The position numbers and the translations under genes are program-made. A DNA stretch of 64,000 bases from GWE2-42-39 sp942493345 (GTDB lineage: Bacteria > Bacteroidota > Bacteroidia > Bacteroidales > Prolixibacteraceae), in NCBI GenBank assembly GCA_942493345.1, contig OW818695.1:1116001-1180000 (forward strand), in the 5' to 3' direction. The stretch's first letter is position 1; each line of letters opens with the position of its first letter. Positions 27,353 through 36,700 of this stretch are shown here, in pieces. The notes below the pieces were generated by a model, which was not told the origin of the DNA, ran no database searches, and saw only the letters and a program-made list of their open reading frames with translations.

Positions 27353-27811
27353 CTAATGTTGAATTAGATCAGGATAATTAGGTATTTCCTGTAAAAACTG
27401 GTAGCTGTTGGCCGGGTAATCAATCCGGCAGCAGAAGTGCGAAAGTCCGTTGCTCACGATCAGGTAGCCGACTTTCAGGTTCATGTTGTAGCGCACAATC
27501 TGGTTGAATGTGTCCTGCGAAATTTTTACCGACGGCGCTTTAAATTCGGCAGCCAGCACCGGTTGCCCGTCTTTCCCGAAAACAATCAGGTCGGCGCGAA
27601 GCGGGTTGTTGTTCACATTCACCCCGGCTTCGACAGCGATCAGCGCGGGCGGAAATTTCTTTTCAGTAATCAAAAACCGGACGAAATTCTGTCGCACCCA
27701 TTCTTCAGGAGTCAGTTTTACAAACCTCCTCCGCAGTTCATCGAAAACCATTTCCTTCCCGTTTTCGTTTTTTATCCGGAAAGAATATTCAGGCAGGTTT
27801 AATTTTTGCAT
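27353..27811 (-). CDS. HsdR-N-like PD-(D/E)XK domain protein
   Basis: A 152-residue protein matching the N-terminal nuclease domain of type I restriction HsdR subunits as a free-standing unit, a form common in Bacteroidota. It has VFDELRRRFVKLTPEEWVRQ followed by the PD-(D/E)XK core RADLIVFGKDGQPVLAAEFK (Asp...Glu-x-Lys). No helicase, methylase or specificity gene is near, so it is not a restriction system. Its substrate is unknown. The start at 27811 (MQKLNLPEY) is preferred to 27826. Confidence 0.75.
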   Translation of the reverse strand: MQKLNLPEYSFRIKNENGKEMVFDELRRRFVKLTPEEWVRQNFVRFLITEKKFPPALIAVEAGVNVNNNPLRADLIVFGKDGQPVLAAEFKAPSVKISQDTFNQIVRYNMNLKVGYLIVSNGLSHFCCRIDYPANSYQFLQEIPNYPDLIQH

Positions 27812-27923
27812 CCTGTTGGCAAGCAATGTTTGTATTTTTGCATCAAATTCATTCCATAAAAGTAATAATAAACTTATATTGCTGAATGATTCCTGCCGGG
27901 TGGAATTTGGTAAAATTTACAAC

Positions 27924-28694
27924 ATGAAGACCAAGGAAGAAATTGTTGAAGACTGGTTGCCACGCTATACCGGGCGGCCTCTGAACGAATTCGGGAAACA
28001 TATTTTGCTGACCAATTTCCAGTTGTATGTGGAAATGTTTGCCGAGAAATTTGATGTTCCCATTGTCGGGCTGGATCGAAATATGCCCAATGCGCACGCC
28101 GAAGGGATTACCATTATCAACTTCGGTATGGGAAGCCCGAATGCCGCAACCGTCATGGACCTTTTGAGTGCGATACACCCCGATGCCGTGTTGTTTCTGG
28201 GCAAATGCGGGGGCTTGAAAAAGAAAAACCAGTTGGGCGATTTTATTCTGCCCATTGCGGCCATCCGCAGCGACGGTACATCGAACGATTACCTTCCGCC
28301 CGAAATACCGGCCTTGCCGGCATTCAACCTGCAGCGAGCCGTGTCGCATACCATCCGCGAACGGAAGAAGGATTACTGGACCGGCGTTGTGTACACCACC
28401 AACAAACGGGTTTGGGAATACGACGAGCGTTTTAAAAAGTACCTCGAAAAATCGCGGGCCATGGCCATCGACATGGAAACGGCGACTATTTTTACCGTCG
28501 GATTTTACAACCAGATTCCGTCGGGGGCATTGCTGCTGGTTTCCGACCAACCCATGATTTCGACCGGGGTAAAAACGTCGGCCAGCGACCGGAAAGTAAC
28601 CGACGAATTCACATGGGAACATCTCGAAACCGGCGTCGAGTCGCTGCTTGAAATCAAAAACAACGGGCAGTCGGTGAAACATCTGAAATTCTGA
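27924..28694 (+). CDS. amn: AMP nucleosidase
   Basis: Splits AMP into adenine and ribose-5-phosphate in purine turnover. The 256-residue short form typical of Bacteroidota is a nucleoside-phosphorylase fold with INFGMGSPNAATVMDLLSA, LFLGKCGGLKKKNQLGDFI, AIRSDGTSNDYLPPEIPALP and AIDMETATIFTVGF. The frame is open for 140 codons upstream, but that part is antisense to the HsdR-N-like gene; ATG 27924 gives the family N-terminus MKTKEEIVEDWLPRYTG. Confidence 0.93.
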   Translation: MKTKEEIVEDWLPRYTGRPLNEFGKHILLTNFQLYVEMFAEKFDVPIVGLDRNMPNAHAEGITIINFGMGSPNAATVMDLLSAIHPDAVLFLGKCGGLKKKNQLGDFILPIAAIRSDGTSNDYLPPEIPALPAFNLQRAVSHTIRERKKDYWTGVVYTTNKRVWEYDERFKKYLEKSRAMAIDMETATIFTVGFYNQIPSGALLLVSDQPMISTGVKTSASDRKVTDEFTWEHLETGVESLLEIKNNGQSVKHLKF

Positions 28695-28730
28695 AACAAA
28701 AACAGATTTCGCGTTTCCCCTGCATTTCTT

Positions 28731-28738
28731 ACTTTTGC
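28731..28738 (+). promoter_or_regulatory. Candidate -7 box before holA
   Basis: TACTTTTG matches TAnnTTTG, 23 bases before the holA start codon. No clear -33 element is seen, only a TTTCG-type sequence about 20 bases upstream. Confidence 0.4.
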
Positions 28739-28761
28739 CTTTTTACTATTGAACCGACCAT

Positions 28762-29760
28762 ATGACTTTTGAAGATATTCTGCAGAACCTGAAAAAGAAA
28801 ATTTATCATCCGGTGTATTTCCTGATGGGAGAGGAACCCTATTTTATTGACCGGATTACCGATTACATCGCGCAAAACGTGTTGACAGAAGCTGAAAAAG
28901 GTTTCAACCAGACGGTCTTGTACGGAAAAGATACCGAGCCGGATACGATTATTACCCATGCCCGCCGGTTCCCGATGATGGCCAATCATCAGGTGGTGAT
29001 TGTAAAAGAGGCGCAGAACATCAAGAAAATAGAGGATTTGGAGCCGTACATGAAAAACCCGCTCCAGTCAACCATTTTGGTGATTAATTACAAATACAAG
29101 TCGATTGACAAACGGAAGACGTTTGCAAAGCTGGTTGACAAAAACGGGGTGCTTTTCGAGGCCAACCGAATTTACGACAACCAGTTGCCGGCCTGGATCA
29201 GTACCTACCTGGCAGCACAGAAATACACCATCAGTCCGCAGGCTTCGGCCATGATGGCTGAATATCTGGGCGCCGATCTGGGCAAGGTTTCCAACGAACT
29301 CGACAAACTGATTATTTCTCTTCCTGAAAATACCCAGATCACGCCCGACCATATTGAGCGGAATATCGGGATCAGCAAGGAGTACAATGTTTTTGAACTG
29401 CAAAACGCGCTGGGTGAGAAAAATGTGCTGAAAGCCAACCGCATCATCAACTATTTTGGCGCCAATCCCGGCTCGAACCCCATTACACGGGTGATTTCTT
29501 CTCTCTACTATTATTTCGAAAAGCTGCTGGTTTACCAGTTTCTGGAAGATAAATCGAAAAATGCAGTGGCCTCGAAACTGGGTGTCAACCCGTATTTTGT
29601 GCAGTCGTATGTTACGGCAGCGAAAAATTACAGCATCAAAAAGCTGGTCGAAATTATTGCGATCCTGCGCGAATACGATATGAAATCGAAGGGTGTGGGC
29701 AATGTTTCGTCAGATCCCGGCGATTTGCAGCGTGAAATGATTTACAAGATATTACACTAA
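28762..29760 (+). CDS. holA: DNA polymerase III subunit delta
   Basis: Clamp-loader wrench subunit that opens the beta clamp. 332 residues, normal length. Family segments: YFLMGEEPYFIDRITDYI at the N-terminus, VIVKEAQNIKKIEDLEPYM, LGADLGKVSNELDKLI and the C-terminal collar with LYYYFEKLLVYQFL and YDMKSKGVG. It starts a run of tightly spaced genes (rhomboid 11 bases later). Confidence 0.92.
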   Translation: MTFEDILQNLKKKIYHPVYFLMGEEPYFIDRITDYIAQNVLTEAEKGFNQTVLYGKDTEPDTIITHARRFPMMANHQVVIVKEAQNIKKIEDLEPYMKNPLQSTILVINYKYKSIDKRKTFAKLVDKNGVLFEANRIYDNQLPAWISTYLAAQKYTISPQASAMMAEYLGADLGKVSNELDKLIISLPENTQITPDHIERNIGISKEYNVFELQNALGEKNVLKANRIINYFGANPGSNPITRVISSLYYYFEKLLVYQFLEDKSKNAVASKLGVNPYFVQSYVTAAKNYSIKKLVEIIAILREYDMKSKGVGNVSSDPGDLQREMIYKILH

Positions 29761-29771
29761 CCTTCTATTCC

Positions 29772-30386
29772 ATGACCATCCTTCTAATTGTTATTACAGC
29801 AGTTGTTTCGTTTGCCGCTTTTCAGCAGCGCTCGCTGATGGAAAAACTGCAATTCAACGCGAGTAAAATTTACCACAACAAAGAATATCACCGCTTGGTG
29901 ACCCACGCTTTTATTCATGCCAACTGGGAACACCTGATTGTAAATATGATTGTGCTTTTCTCGTTTGGCCGCGCCATCGAGCAGTATTTTCATTACCAGT
30001 TTGGGCGGAATGCCACGTTGTATTTCCTGCTTCTGTATTTTGGCGGGATATTGTTTTCGAACCTGTACGCACTTTTCAAACACAAAAACAATTTTTACTA
30101 CAATGCCGTTGGCGCTTCGGGCGCAGTTTCTGCTGTATTGTTTGCCGCCATTTTTTTCGATCCGTGGAATCCGGTTTATTTTTTCGGACTGATTAAATTT
30201 CCAGGAATTGTTTTTGCCGTTTTGTATCTCATTTATTCGTACTACATGAGCCGCAAGGCAAAAGAAAATGACAATGTGGCCCACGATGCTCATTTCCTGG
30301 GCGCTCTGTTCGGCTTTGTATTTCCCGTGCTGATCGACTCTGGTTTAATGCGAACTTTTCTCGATAAGTTATTCATGGTAATATGA
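29772..30386 (+). CDS. Rhomboid-family intramembrane serine protease
   Basis: A 204-residue inner-membrane protease with about six TM helices. The conserved HAFIHANWEHLIVNMIVLF (rhomboid H..HxxxN) is followed by the catalytic serine in GASGAVSAVLFA and the catalytic histidine in HDAHFLGALFGF. Its substrates are unknown. The stop overlaps the next ATG (ATGA), suggesting coupled translation with the HAD phosphatase. Confidence 0.93.
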   Translation: MTILLIVITAVVSFAAFQQRSLMEKLQFNASKIYHNKEYHRLVTHAFIHANWEHLIVNMIVLFSFGRAIEQYFHYQFGRNATLYFLLLYFGGILFSNLYALFKHKNNFYYNAVGASGAVSAVLFAAIFFDPWNPVYFFGLIKFPGIVFAVLYLIYSYYMSRKAKENDNVAHDAHFLGALFGFVFPVLIDSGLMRTFLDKLFMVI

Positions 30387-30865
30387 CGAAAGCTGTTTTC
30401 ATCGATCGCGATGGGGTGGTACTCAACAATGACAACCACTATTATATTTTCAGGATTGAAGATATGGAGTTGGTCGACGGTGTTGCCGAAAACCTGAAAC
30501 GCATTCAGGATAAAGGGTATACGCTATTTGTAGTAACCAATCAGGGCGGTGTTTCGAAAGGACTGTACACTTTGGACGATGTGGAAAAAGTACACCGGAA
30601 AATGCAGGAATTGCTCGCCCCGAAAGGTGTTGAGATTGCGGAATTTGCCGTTTGCCCGCACCACGACAAGATCGAAAAATGCCTGTGCCGAAAACCTTCT
30701 CCGCTGATGATCGAAAAACTGATTGCCAAATACCGCATTGACGCTGCTCAATCGTATTTTATCGGCGATTCGGAAAGCGACATGCTGGCTGCTGAACGTG
30801 CCGGAATTCGTGGAATACGGGTTGAAGCGAATCAAAATATGGGAGCTTTTATAAATGAATTGTAA
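30383..30865 (+). CDS. gmhB: HAD-IIIA phosphatase, GmhB-like (heptose bisphosphate phosphatase)
   Basis: A 160-residue phosphatase. The DxD nucleophile is FIDRDGVVLNN, motif II VVTNQGGVSKG, and motif IV FIGDSESDMLAAERAGI. The zinc loop CPHHDKIEKCLCRKPSP is typical of GmhB/HisB-N enzymes. GmhB removes the C7 phosphate from manno-heptose 1,7-bisphosphate for LPS core precursors. No other heptose genes are close, so a related histidinol-phosphatase-like role is possible. Confidence 0.85.
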   Translation: MTKAVFIDRDGVVLNNDNHYYIFRIEDMELVDGVAENLKRIQDKGYTLFVVTNQGGVSKGLYTLDDVEKVHRKMQELLAPKGVEIAEFAVCPHHDKIEKCLCRKPSPLMIEKLIAKYRIDAAQSYFIGDSESDMLAAERAGIRGIRVEANQNMGAFINEL

Positions 30866-30868
30866 ATT

Positions 30869-30997
30869 ACAAAAAAGCCCCCTTCTTATTCCCCCAAAGG
30901 GGGAAAGATCTGGATGCGAAAGTTCCGGTTTCTTGAACAGTATTTTTTTCTACAAACCAAAATTCTCCCCCATTTAGGGGAGTTAGAGGGGGTTTCT
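30869..30997. repeat. Imperfect inverted repeat element (REP/MITE-like)
   Basis: The left arm, from AAAAAGCCCCCTTCT through CCCCCAAAGGGGG, is an approximate reverse complement of the right arm, which runs from CTCCCCCATTTAGGGG through AGAGGGGGTTT. Each arm also contains its own short G/C palindrome. The whole 129-bp spacer between gmhB and the aminotransferase is made of this element. Confidence 0.65.
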
Positions 30998-30999
30998 CA

Positions 31000-31827
31000 A
31001 TGATTTCATTTATTCTGAAAAACGGAGTTTTTGTTGCTGCTGATGAAATGCTTTTACCAGTCGGTGATACCGAAACTTTGCTTTTTTCGGAAAAAATCAG
31101 GGCGATACGGAATGCCTTCCCATTTTTCAAAGAAACGCTTGAACTGTTGCTCCTGAAATTCAGGATATTCAACAAACCGGCTCCTGCTATTCTGGCATAC
31201 GGTGGCCGCGACCTGAAACGGCAAATGGAACGGTTGCTGGTAAAAAACAAGCTGTACAAAAGCGCCATTGTTTCCATTTATTTTTTCAGGAATAAGCAAG
31301 AGATTGATTTTATTATTTCGGCAGAGCCGCTCGAAACTTTCGAATTTGAAATGAATGCCAAAGGCCTGCTGGTCGATGTTTTCGATAAAATGACCAAGGC
31401 TGTTTCCTCCCTGTCGAATTTGTCATTTGGTTCCGAAATGCTCTGGGAAATTGTTGCGTCGCACTTGCCCGGTTCCGGCTGCGACGATTTCCTGATCATC
31501 AATTCCGATGGAAAAATTATTGAAAGCACGGGCAAAAAACTTTTCATGATAAAAGACGGCAACATAACCGGAGTTTTCGCCTCTGCCGGAGCCTACATGG
31601 ATGTTGCCGGGCTAATCGTTCCTGCAATAGCTAAAAAGGCGGGACTCTCGTATTCAGAAGCCGACGGGTTCACAACCGATCAATTGCTGGAGGCCGACGA
31701 ACTGTTTTTACTTGATGCAATTCGCGGCGTTTACTGGATATTGGGCTTTCGCGAAAAACGGTATTACAGCATGAAAACAAGACAAATAGATGAAGAATTA
31801 AATGCCTTCGCAGCGAAGCGATTTTGA
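31000..31827 (+). CDS. Class IV aminotransferase-like PLP enzyme
   Basis: A 275-residue fold-type IV PLP protein (IlvE/PabC family). The candidate PLP lysine is in VFDKMTKAVSSLSNLSF, and the family pattern DDFLIINSDGKIIESTGKKLFMIKDG is kept. The C-terminal DQLLEADELFLLDAIRGVYWI is a diverged form of the GITR/NALRGV cofactor loop. Candidate activities are branched-chain aminotransfer or 4-amino-4-deoxychorismate lyase. The N-terminal half is unusual, so activity is uncertain. Confidence 0.78.
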   Translation: MISFILKNGVFVAADEMLLPVGDTETLLFSEKIRAIRNAFPFFKETLELLLLKFRIFNKPAPAILAYGGRDLKRQMERLLVKNKLYKSAIVSIYFFRNKQEIDFIISAEPLETFEFEMNAKGLLVDVFDKMTKAVSSLSNLSFGSEMLWEIVASHLPGSGCDDFLIINSDGKIIESTGKKLFMIKDGNITGVFASAGAYMDVAGLIVPAIAKKAGLSYSEADGFTTDQLLEADELFLLDAIRGVYWILGFREKRYYSMKTRQIDEELNAFAAKRF

Positions 31828-31879
31828 TGATCTATATGCTCGTTGTGAAAAGATGATTTTTACAACTCAAAAAATCTTC

Positions 31880-31887
31880 TAGCTTTG
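31880..31887 (+). promoter_or_regulatory. Candidate -7 box before the ECF sigma gene
   Basis: TAGCTTTG matches TAnnTTTG, 38 bases before the sigma-factor ATG at 31926. No clear -33 element is seen at the right distance. Confidence 0.4.
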
Positions 31888-31925
31888 CAACCCTGAGGAA
31901 ACGGATATTTCCTTCTATAAAGAAC

Positions 31926-32510
31926 ATGGAAAAAAACCTCAATTCGGAAATATGGCAGCGCTTTAAAACTGGCGATGAAAAGGCTTTTTCCTATATTTTC
32001 GACACCTATCATCTCCAGTTGTTCGAATATGGGCAACGGTTTTCTACAGATGCGGAGCTGATTGGTGACAGCATCCAGGATTTATTTTTTGAGTTGGCAA
32101 GCAAAAGAGAAAAACTTTCACCTACCGATAATATTTTATTCTATCTGCTAAAATCGTTGCGATTAAAAATTTTCAATAATCTCAGAAAAAATAAAAATAC
32201 GAATTTCCCAATACGTGCCGACCAGATTGATGAGTTTCGTCTGGAATATTCGACCGACGTTGACTTTGAGGAAAAAGAACTCAAACTGGACCGTTTGGCC
32301 GATGCCATTAACCAACTTCCTCCCCGGCAAAAAGAAACCATCTATCTGAAGTTCTACAAGAATTTATCGAATTCTGAGGTTGCTGAAATTATGCAACTAA
32401 ATTATCAGTCGGTTGGAAATAACATTCAGAAAGCTATTCATAAATTGAAAATTATACTGGAATCGGATTCCGAATCGATCATTCTCTTTTTTCGCACCCG
32501 CATCCGTTAA
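31926..32510 (+). CDS. ECF RNA polymerase sigma factor (FecI-like)
   Basis: A 194-residue group 4 sigma factor. Region 2 (about residues 20-85) includes AFSYIFDTYHLQLFEYGQRF and DSIQDLFFEL; region 4 (about 135-185) is LPPRQKETIYLKFYKNLSNSEVAEIM plus the recognition helix LNYQSVGNNIQKAIHKLK. It is followed by a FecR anti-sigma factor and a SusC with STN domain, the standard surface-signalling triad that activates the local uptake operon. Its stop codon lies within a perfect 19-bp hairpin. Confidence 0.93.
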   Translation: MEKNLNSEIWQRFKTGDEKAFSYIFDTYHLQLFEYGQRFSTDAELIGDSIQDLFFELASKREKLSPTDNILFYLLKSLRLKIFNNLRKNKNTNFPIRADQIDEFRLEYSTDVDFEEKELKLDRLADAINQLPPRQKETIYLKFYKNLSNSEVAEIMQLNYQSVGNNIQKAIHKLKIILESDSESIILFFRTRIR

Positions 32511-32543
32511 AACATGCGATTTTCAATCGCATGTTTTAACGGA
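32503..32543 (+). repeat. Perfect 19-bp hairpin at the sigma stop codon
   Basis: Positions 32503-32521 are the exact reverse complement of 32525-32543, with a TTC loop. The sigma TAA (32508-32510) is inside the left arm. No T-run follows, so it is not a canonical terminator. It could stabilise the sigma mRNA or reduce read-through into fecR. Confidence 0.85.
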
Positions 32544-32641
32544 GATTAGAAATTTCCACATCCGACATGTTATAAAGCACCGTTTTCGAAGGGGTATATT
32601 CTTCTGTTATCCGCTTTTTAAATAAAGAAGATAACGGAAAA

Positions 32642-33652
32642 ATGAAAAAAACAATAGATAACCAACTATTTGACAAAGGATTCAACGATGGGATTACCCG
32701 TCAATCCATTGAGGAATATCGGGAAACAAAGAAGCACGACCCGGAAACGGCATTAGCAACATTGATCGCCTATGTTTTGAAATTCAAACGAAAAGATATT
32801 CCGACTTCAGAAACCCAAATGCCCGACTTTTCAGAAATGAAAAGGAAATCGCTAGACTTGTTTCGTCGGAATGCCGTTGAAAAACATTCAGATGTTCGTT
32901 CATACCGCCTTGCAGCCGCTGCTTCAATTCTGATTCTGGTTGCGATTGGCGGATATTGGTTCGGACAAAATCAAATCTTTTCGGGATTCAATTCCCATGC
33001 CGAAGTCATCGAGTTTAATACGCCCAAAGGACAGCAATCGGAACTGACCCTGCCCGACGGAACATTTGTCGCACTGAACTACGACTCGAAACTGAAATAC
33101 TACATCTCGCCAAATAAAAAACTACAAGAGGTTGAATTGGACGGCGAGGCATTTTTCAAGGTTACTAAAAACCGGTCGAGAACATTTCGGGTAATTACCG
33201 ATAATATGAATGTAAATGTGCTGGGAACTGAATTTAATGTTAAAGTATATAAAAGCGATAAAAAAACGGAAACTACCTTATTGGAAGGAAGCATCGAAAT
33301 AAAAAATATTCTCGGACAAATGAATTCTGTTCTACTGAAACCTGGAGAAAAGTGGATTTATAACAAAACAGATAAACTTCAATCGGTTACCGGAGTTGAT
33401 TCCCGTTTGTCAACCCTTTGGAGAAACGGCGAGTACTATTTTGAAAAAATTTCGTTTGCCGAACTATCCAAAACCTTGGAGCGGATGTACAAGGTAACTA
33501 TCTATTTTCAGGATTCCAGTCTTGAAAATGAAGTTTACTCAGGAAGCATTTATCAGGATGATAAAATTGAAGAACTATTTGAAATAATTAACCTGACAGT
33601 ACCCATTGTCATAAAAAAAGAGAAAGATGAAATATGGATAAGTAAAAAATAG
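32642..33652 (+). CDS. FecR-family anti-sigma factor
   Basis: A 336-residue inner-membrane regulator. The cytoplasmic N-terminal part (about 1-85) would bind the sigma factor. One TM helix follows (LAAAASILILVAIGGYWFG, about 92-110), then the periplasmic FecR domain (EFNTPKGQQSELTLPDGTFV, LDGEAFFKVTK, VLGTEFNVKVY) and a DUF4974-like C-terminus (FAELSKTLERMYKVTIYF). It should receive the signal from the STN domain of the following SusC. Confidence 0.93.
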   Translation: MKKTIDNQLFDKGFNDGITRQSIEEYRETKKHDPETALATLIAYVLKFKRKDIPTSETQMPDFSEMKRKSLDLFRRNAVEKHSDVRSYRLAAAASILILVAIGGYWFGQNQIFSGFNSHAEVIEFNTPKGQQSELTLPDGTFVALNYDSKLKYYISPNKKLQEVELDGEAFFKVTKNRSRTFRVITDNMNVNVLGTEFNVKVYKSDKKTETTLLEGSIEIKNILGQMNSVLLKPGEKWIYNKTDKLQSVTGVDSRLSTLWRNGEYYFEKISFAELSKTLERMYKVTIYFQDSSLENEVYSGSIYQDDKIEELFEIINLTVPIVIKKEKDEIWISKK

Positions 33653-33665
33653 AGATAAAAACAAA

Positions 33666-33697
33666 AACCCGGGAAATGTTCCAGCATCGCCCGGGTT
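33666..33697 (+). repeat. Hairpin between fecR and susC
   Basis: AACCCGGG pairs with CCCGGGTT around a 16-base loop, 14 bases after fecR. It has only short T content afterwards and may act as a weak terminator separating regulator and transport transcripts. Confidence 0.5.
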
Positions 33698-33756
33698 GTT
33701 AATCAATTAACGAATAGTTTGCACTATTCTATTTATTAATCAAGCAATACAAATGT

Positions 33757-36700
33757 ATGAAAAAAAAGGTGAAATCGTATGCCTTTCCCAATGGAGGCAT
33801 AGTTAAACTATTGCGAATTATGCGCTTAACATTTTTATTTATTTTAGTAGGATTGTTGGAAATTTCCGCCAGTGTATATTCCCAGCAAACCAAGTTGAGC
33901 ATGAACCTGACCAATGTAACTTTGGAGGATGCTTTTCGAAAAATTGAAGACAGTTCGAATTTTGTATTTTTTTACAATGCAGAGCAGGTTCAGTTAGATC
34001 AAAAAGTAAGCCTAATTGCCGACAACAAAAGCATCGATGAAATTCTTTCTGAATTATTGAAGGACAAGGCAATTACGTATAAAGTGACTGACCGTCGGAT
34101 TGTCCTTTACCCCAAAGATGCTGCAAACCCGTTTGTTTCACAGCAATCGCTGACAGTAAAAGGAAAAGTGACCGACTCTTCCGGCGTTCCGCTTCCCGGG
34201 GTTTCAATTGTTGTTGAAGGGACAACAACGGGTACAGCAACAGATCCCAATGGTGAATATTCCATTTCTGTTCCAAATAACTCAAATCTTATATTCAGTT
34301 TTATAGGATATAAAAGAGAAATTGTTGCAGTAAAAGATCAGGCCACAATTAATGTTACGTTATCAACTGATTATGTTGGCCTTGATGAAATTGTATACAT
34401 AGGCTACATGACTCAGAAGAAAACCGATATGACAGGTTCTATCTCGATGGCAAAATCAAGCGATTTGGGAAAAAATCCTTCAGCAAACGCAATGAAATCA
34501 CTGCAAGGGAAACTTTCAGGGGTACACATTACAACAAACGGAGGTAATCCGGCAGAAGGAGTTAATATTCAAATCAGAGGATTATCCTCTCTTTCCGGTG
34601 GGGTTAAACCTCTGATTGTATTAGACGGAATGCCAACCGAAAACTTAAATCTTCGAGACATAAACTCAGGAGACATTGAATCAATCCAGGTGCTTAAAGA
34701 TGCCGCTTCATCCAGTATCTATGGAGCACGTGCTTCCGGTGGTGTTATTTTGATTCAAACGAAAAAAGGAAAAATTGGAAAAACAACAATTGAATACAAC
34801 AGTAGTGTTACTGTAAATACGATCCTGAATAAACCAACCCTGATGAATGCCGAAGAATACGGCATTGCCGCTTTCAGGGCACAAGCCTATGATGAAGAAG
34901 TTTACGGATCGACCATGTCGCTGCCCAGAACTTACAATTATACATGGCACAGAAATGAAAATGGTAGAGCTATAATGGATGCAGTAAATGTAGCCGATTG
35001 GCTGAACCCTGAAAAAACCGTCAGAGGTTCCGACACCGACTGGCTTGATGAAGTTTTGCGTACTTCTGTTTCAACAAACCATCAAATAACTGTTTCAAGT
35101 GGAACAGAAAAATCAAAAAGTTTATTCTCGCTGGGATATCTGGATAACCAAGGGACACAAATCAACACATTCTTCAAACAGTATTCAATGCGCAGTAATA
35201 CAGAATATGAGTTGATTAAAAACCATTTAAAAGTAGGCGAAAATATAGCAGTATCTTATTTACAATACAAAGACAGAAACGAAACACGCTGGGCTTTGAT
35301 TAACCCTCCGGCAGCTCCGGTTTACGATGAAAATGGGAACTGGGCCGGTACCCCCGGATTTGATGACTTCACAAATCCCGTCCGACTGCTAACCATGGAT
35401 AAAGATAATGCAAGCAACTACGTCAAAATAATTGGTAATACTTTCCTTGACCTCAATATATGGAAAGGTATCTCAGCTCGTACCCAATTCGGGATTGACT
35501 ACGGCAATGCATATAACAGAGCCATCGATGGAATGTGGTCTGAAACTGGTGGAAGAAACAGTAATGGAGAAAACTATGTTGGAAGTAACCAGTCGCATTT
35601 ATTAAGTTATGTGTGGACAAACACACTATCGTATACTTTAAATACGGGGAAACATAATCTTGATGCAGTTCTGGGAAATGAATATACACGGTATGTACAG
35701 GAAGGATTCTCGGCAAGACGTGAAGGAATATACCTCGAAGACCGCGACTTTGCCCACTTAGCTGTAACAAAAGGGTCAAAATATTCACTTGGCAGTTCTG
35801 CCGACGAATACACTTACATGTCCCTCTTTGGTAAAATCAACTATGTTTTCGATTCAAAATATTTGTTCTCTGTAACTTTACGCCGCGATGGTTCATCTTT
35901 GTTTGGTGAAAATAACCGTTACGGTACATTCCCTGCATTTTCAGGAGGTTGGAGAATTAATCGTGAATCGTTTATGAAGGATTTCGATTTTATTTCAGAT
36001 CTAAAATTACGTGCCAGTTGGGGAACAAATGGTAGTGTACAAGGATTGCCTCGTGGATATACAACTACTCCTTTCACCACCGATTATTTTGGCACTTCGT
36101 ATCCAATCCAGGGAAATGAAACCGGACAGTTATATTCCGGATATCGCAGGACCTGGCTTGGAAATCCAGAACTGAAATGGGAAACAACTACACAAACTGA
36201 TTTGGCAATTGATTACGGCTTCCTGAACCAACGTATCTATGGTTCATTGGGATATTACAACAAAAAAACAGAAGATATCCTGGTGCAGGTTCCATACATT
36301 GCAGCCATGGGTGAAGGTGGCGAACCCTGGATCAATGGCGCAAACATGAATAATCAGGGATTTGAATTTGAAATCACCTATAAAAACAATCCAACATCAG
36401 AGTTTCAGTATGCTATTTCAGCCAATATCGGAACCTATCGAACCAAATTAATTGACCTGCCCCAGAATGTTATTAACCGTTACCCGGGTGATGGAATGCG
36501 TGATTTTGTTATCGGCAGAACACCGAATATCATGTATGGGCTGGTAGCCGATGGCATATTCAAAACTCAGGGAGAAGTAGACGCTCATGCCGAACAGCAA
36601 GGAAAAGCTATCGGTCGTATTCGCTATAAAGACTTGGACGGAAATGGTGTTGTTGATGAATTGTACGACAGAACATTTATTGGGATTACCGATCCTGACT

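Noticed and set aside
27353..27811. Restriction-modification system
   Set aside because: Only an HsdR-N-like domain is present; there is no helicase, methyltransferase or specificity subunit within the window.
27504..27923. Upstream extension of the AMP nucleosidase frame
   Set aside because: These 140 codons overlap the HsdR-N-like gene in antisense and are not part of the AMP nucleosidase family; the ATG at 27924 gives the normal protein.
30869..30997. Possible CRISPR-like or tandem repeat
   Set aside because: The arms are inverted rather than direct repeats and no spacers are present.
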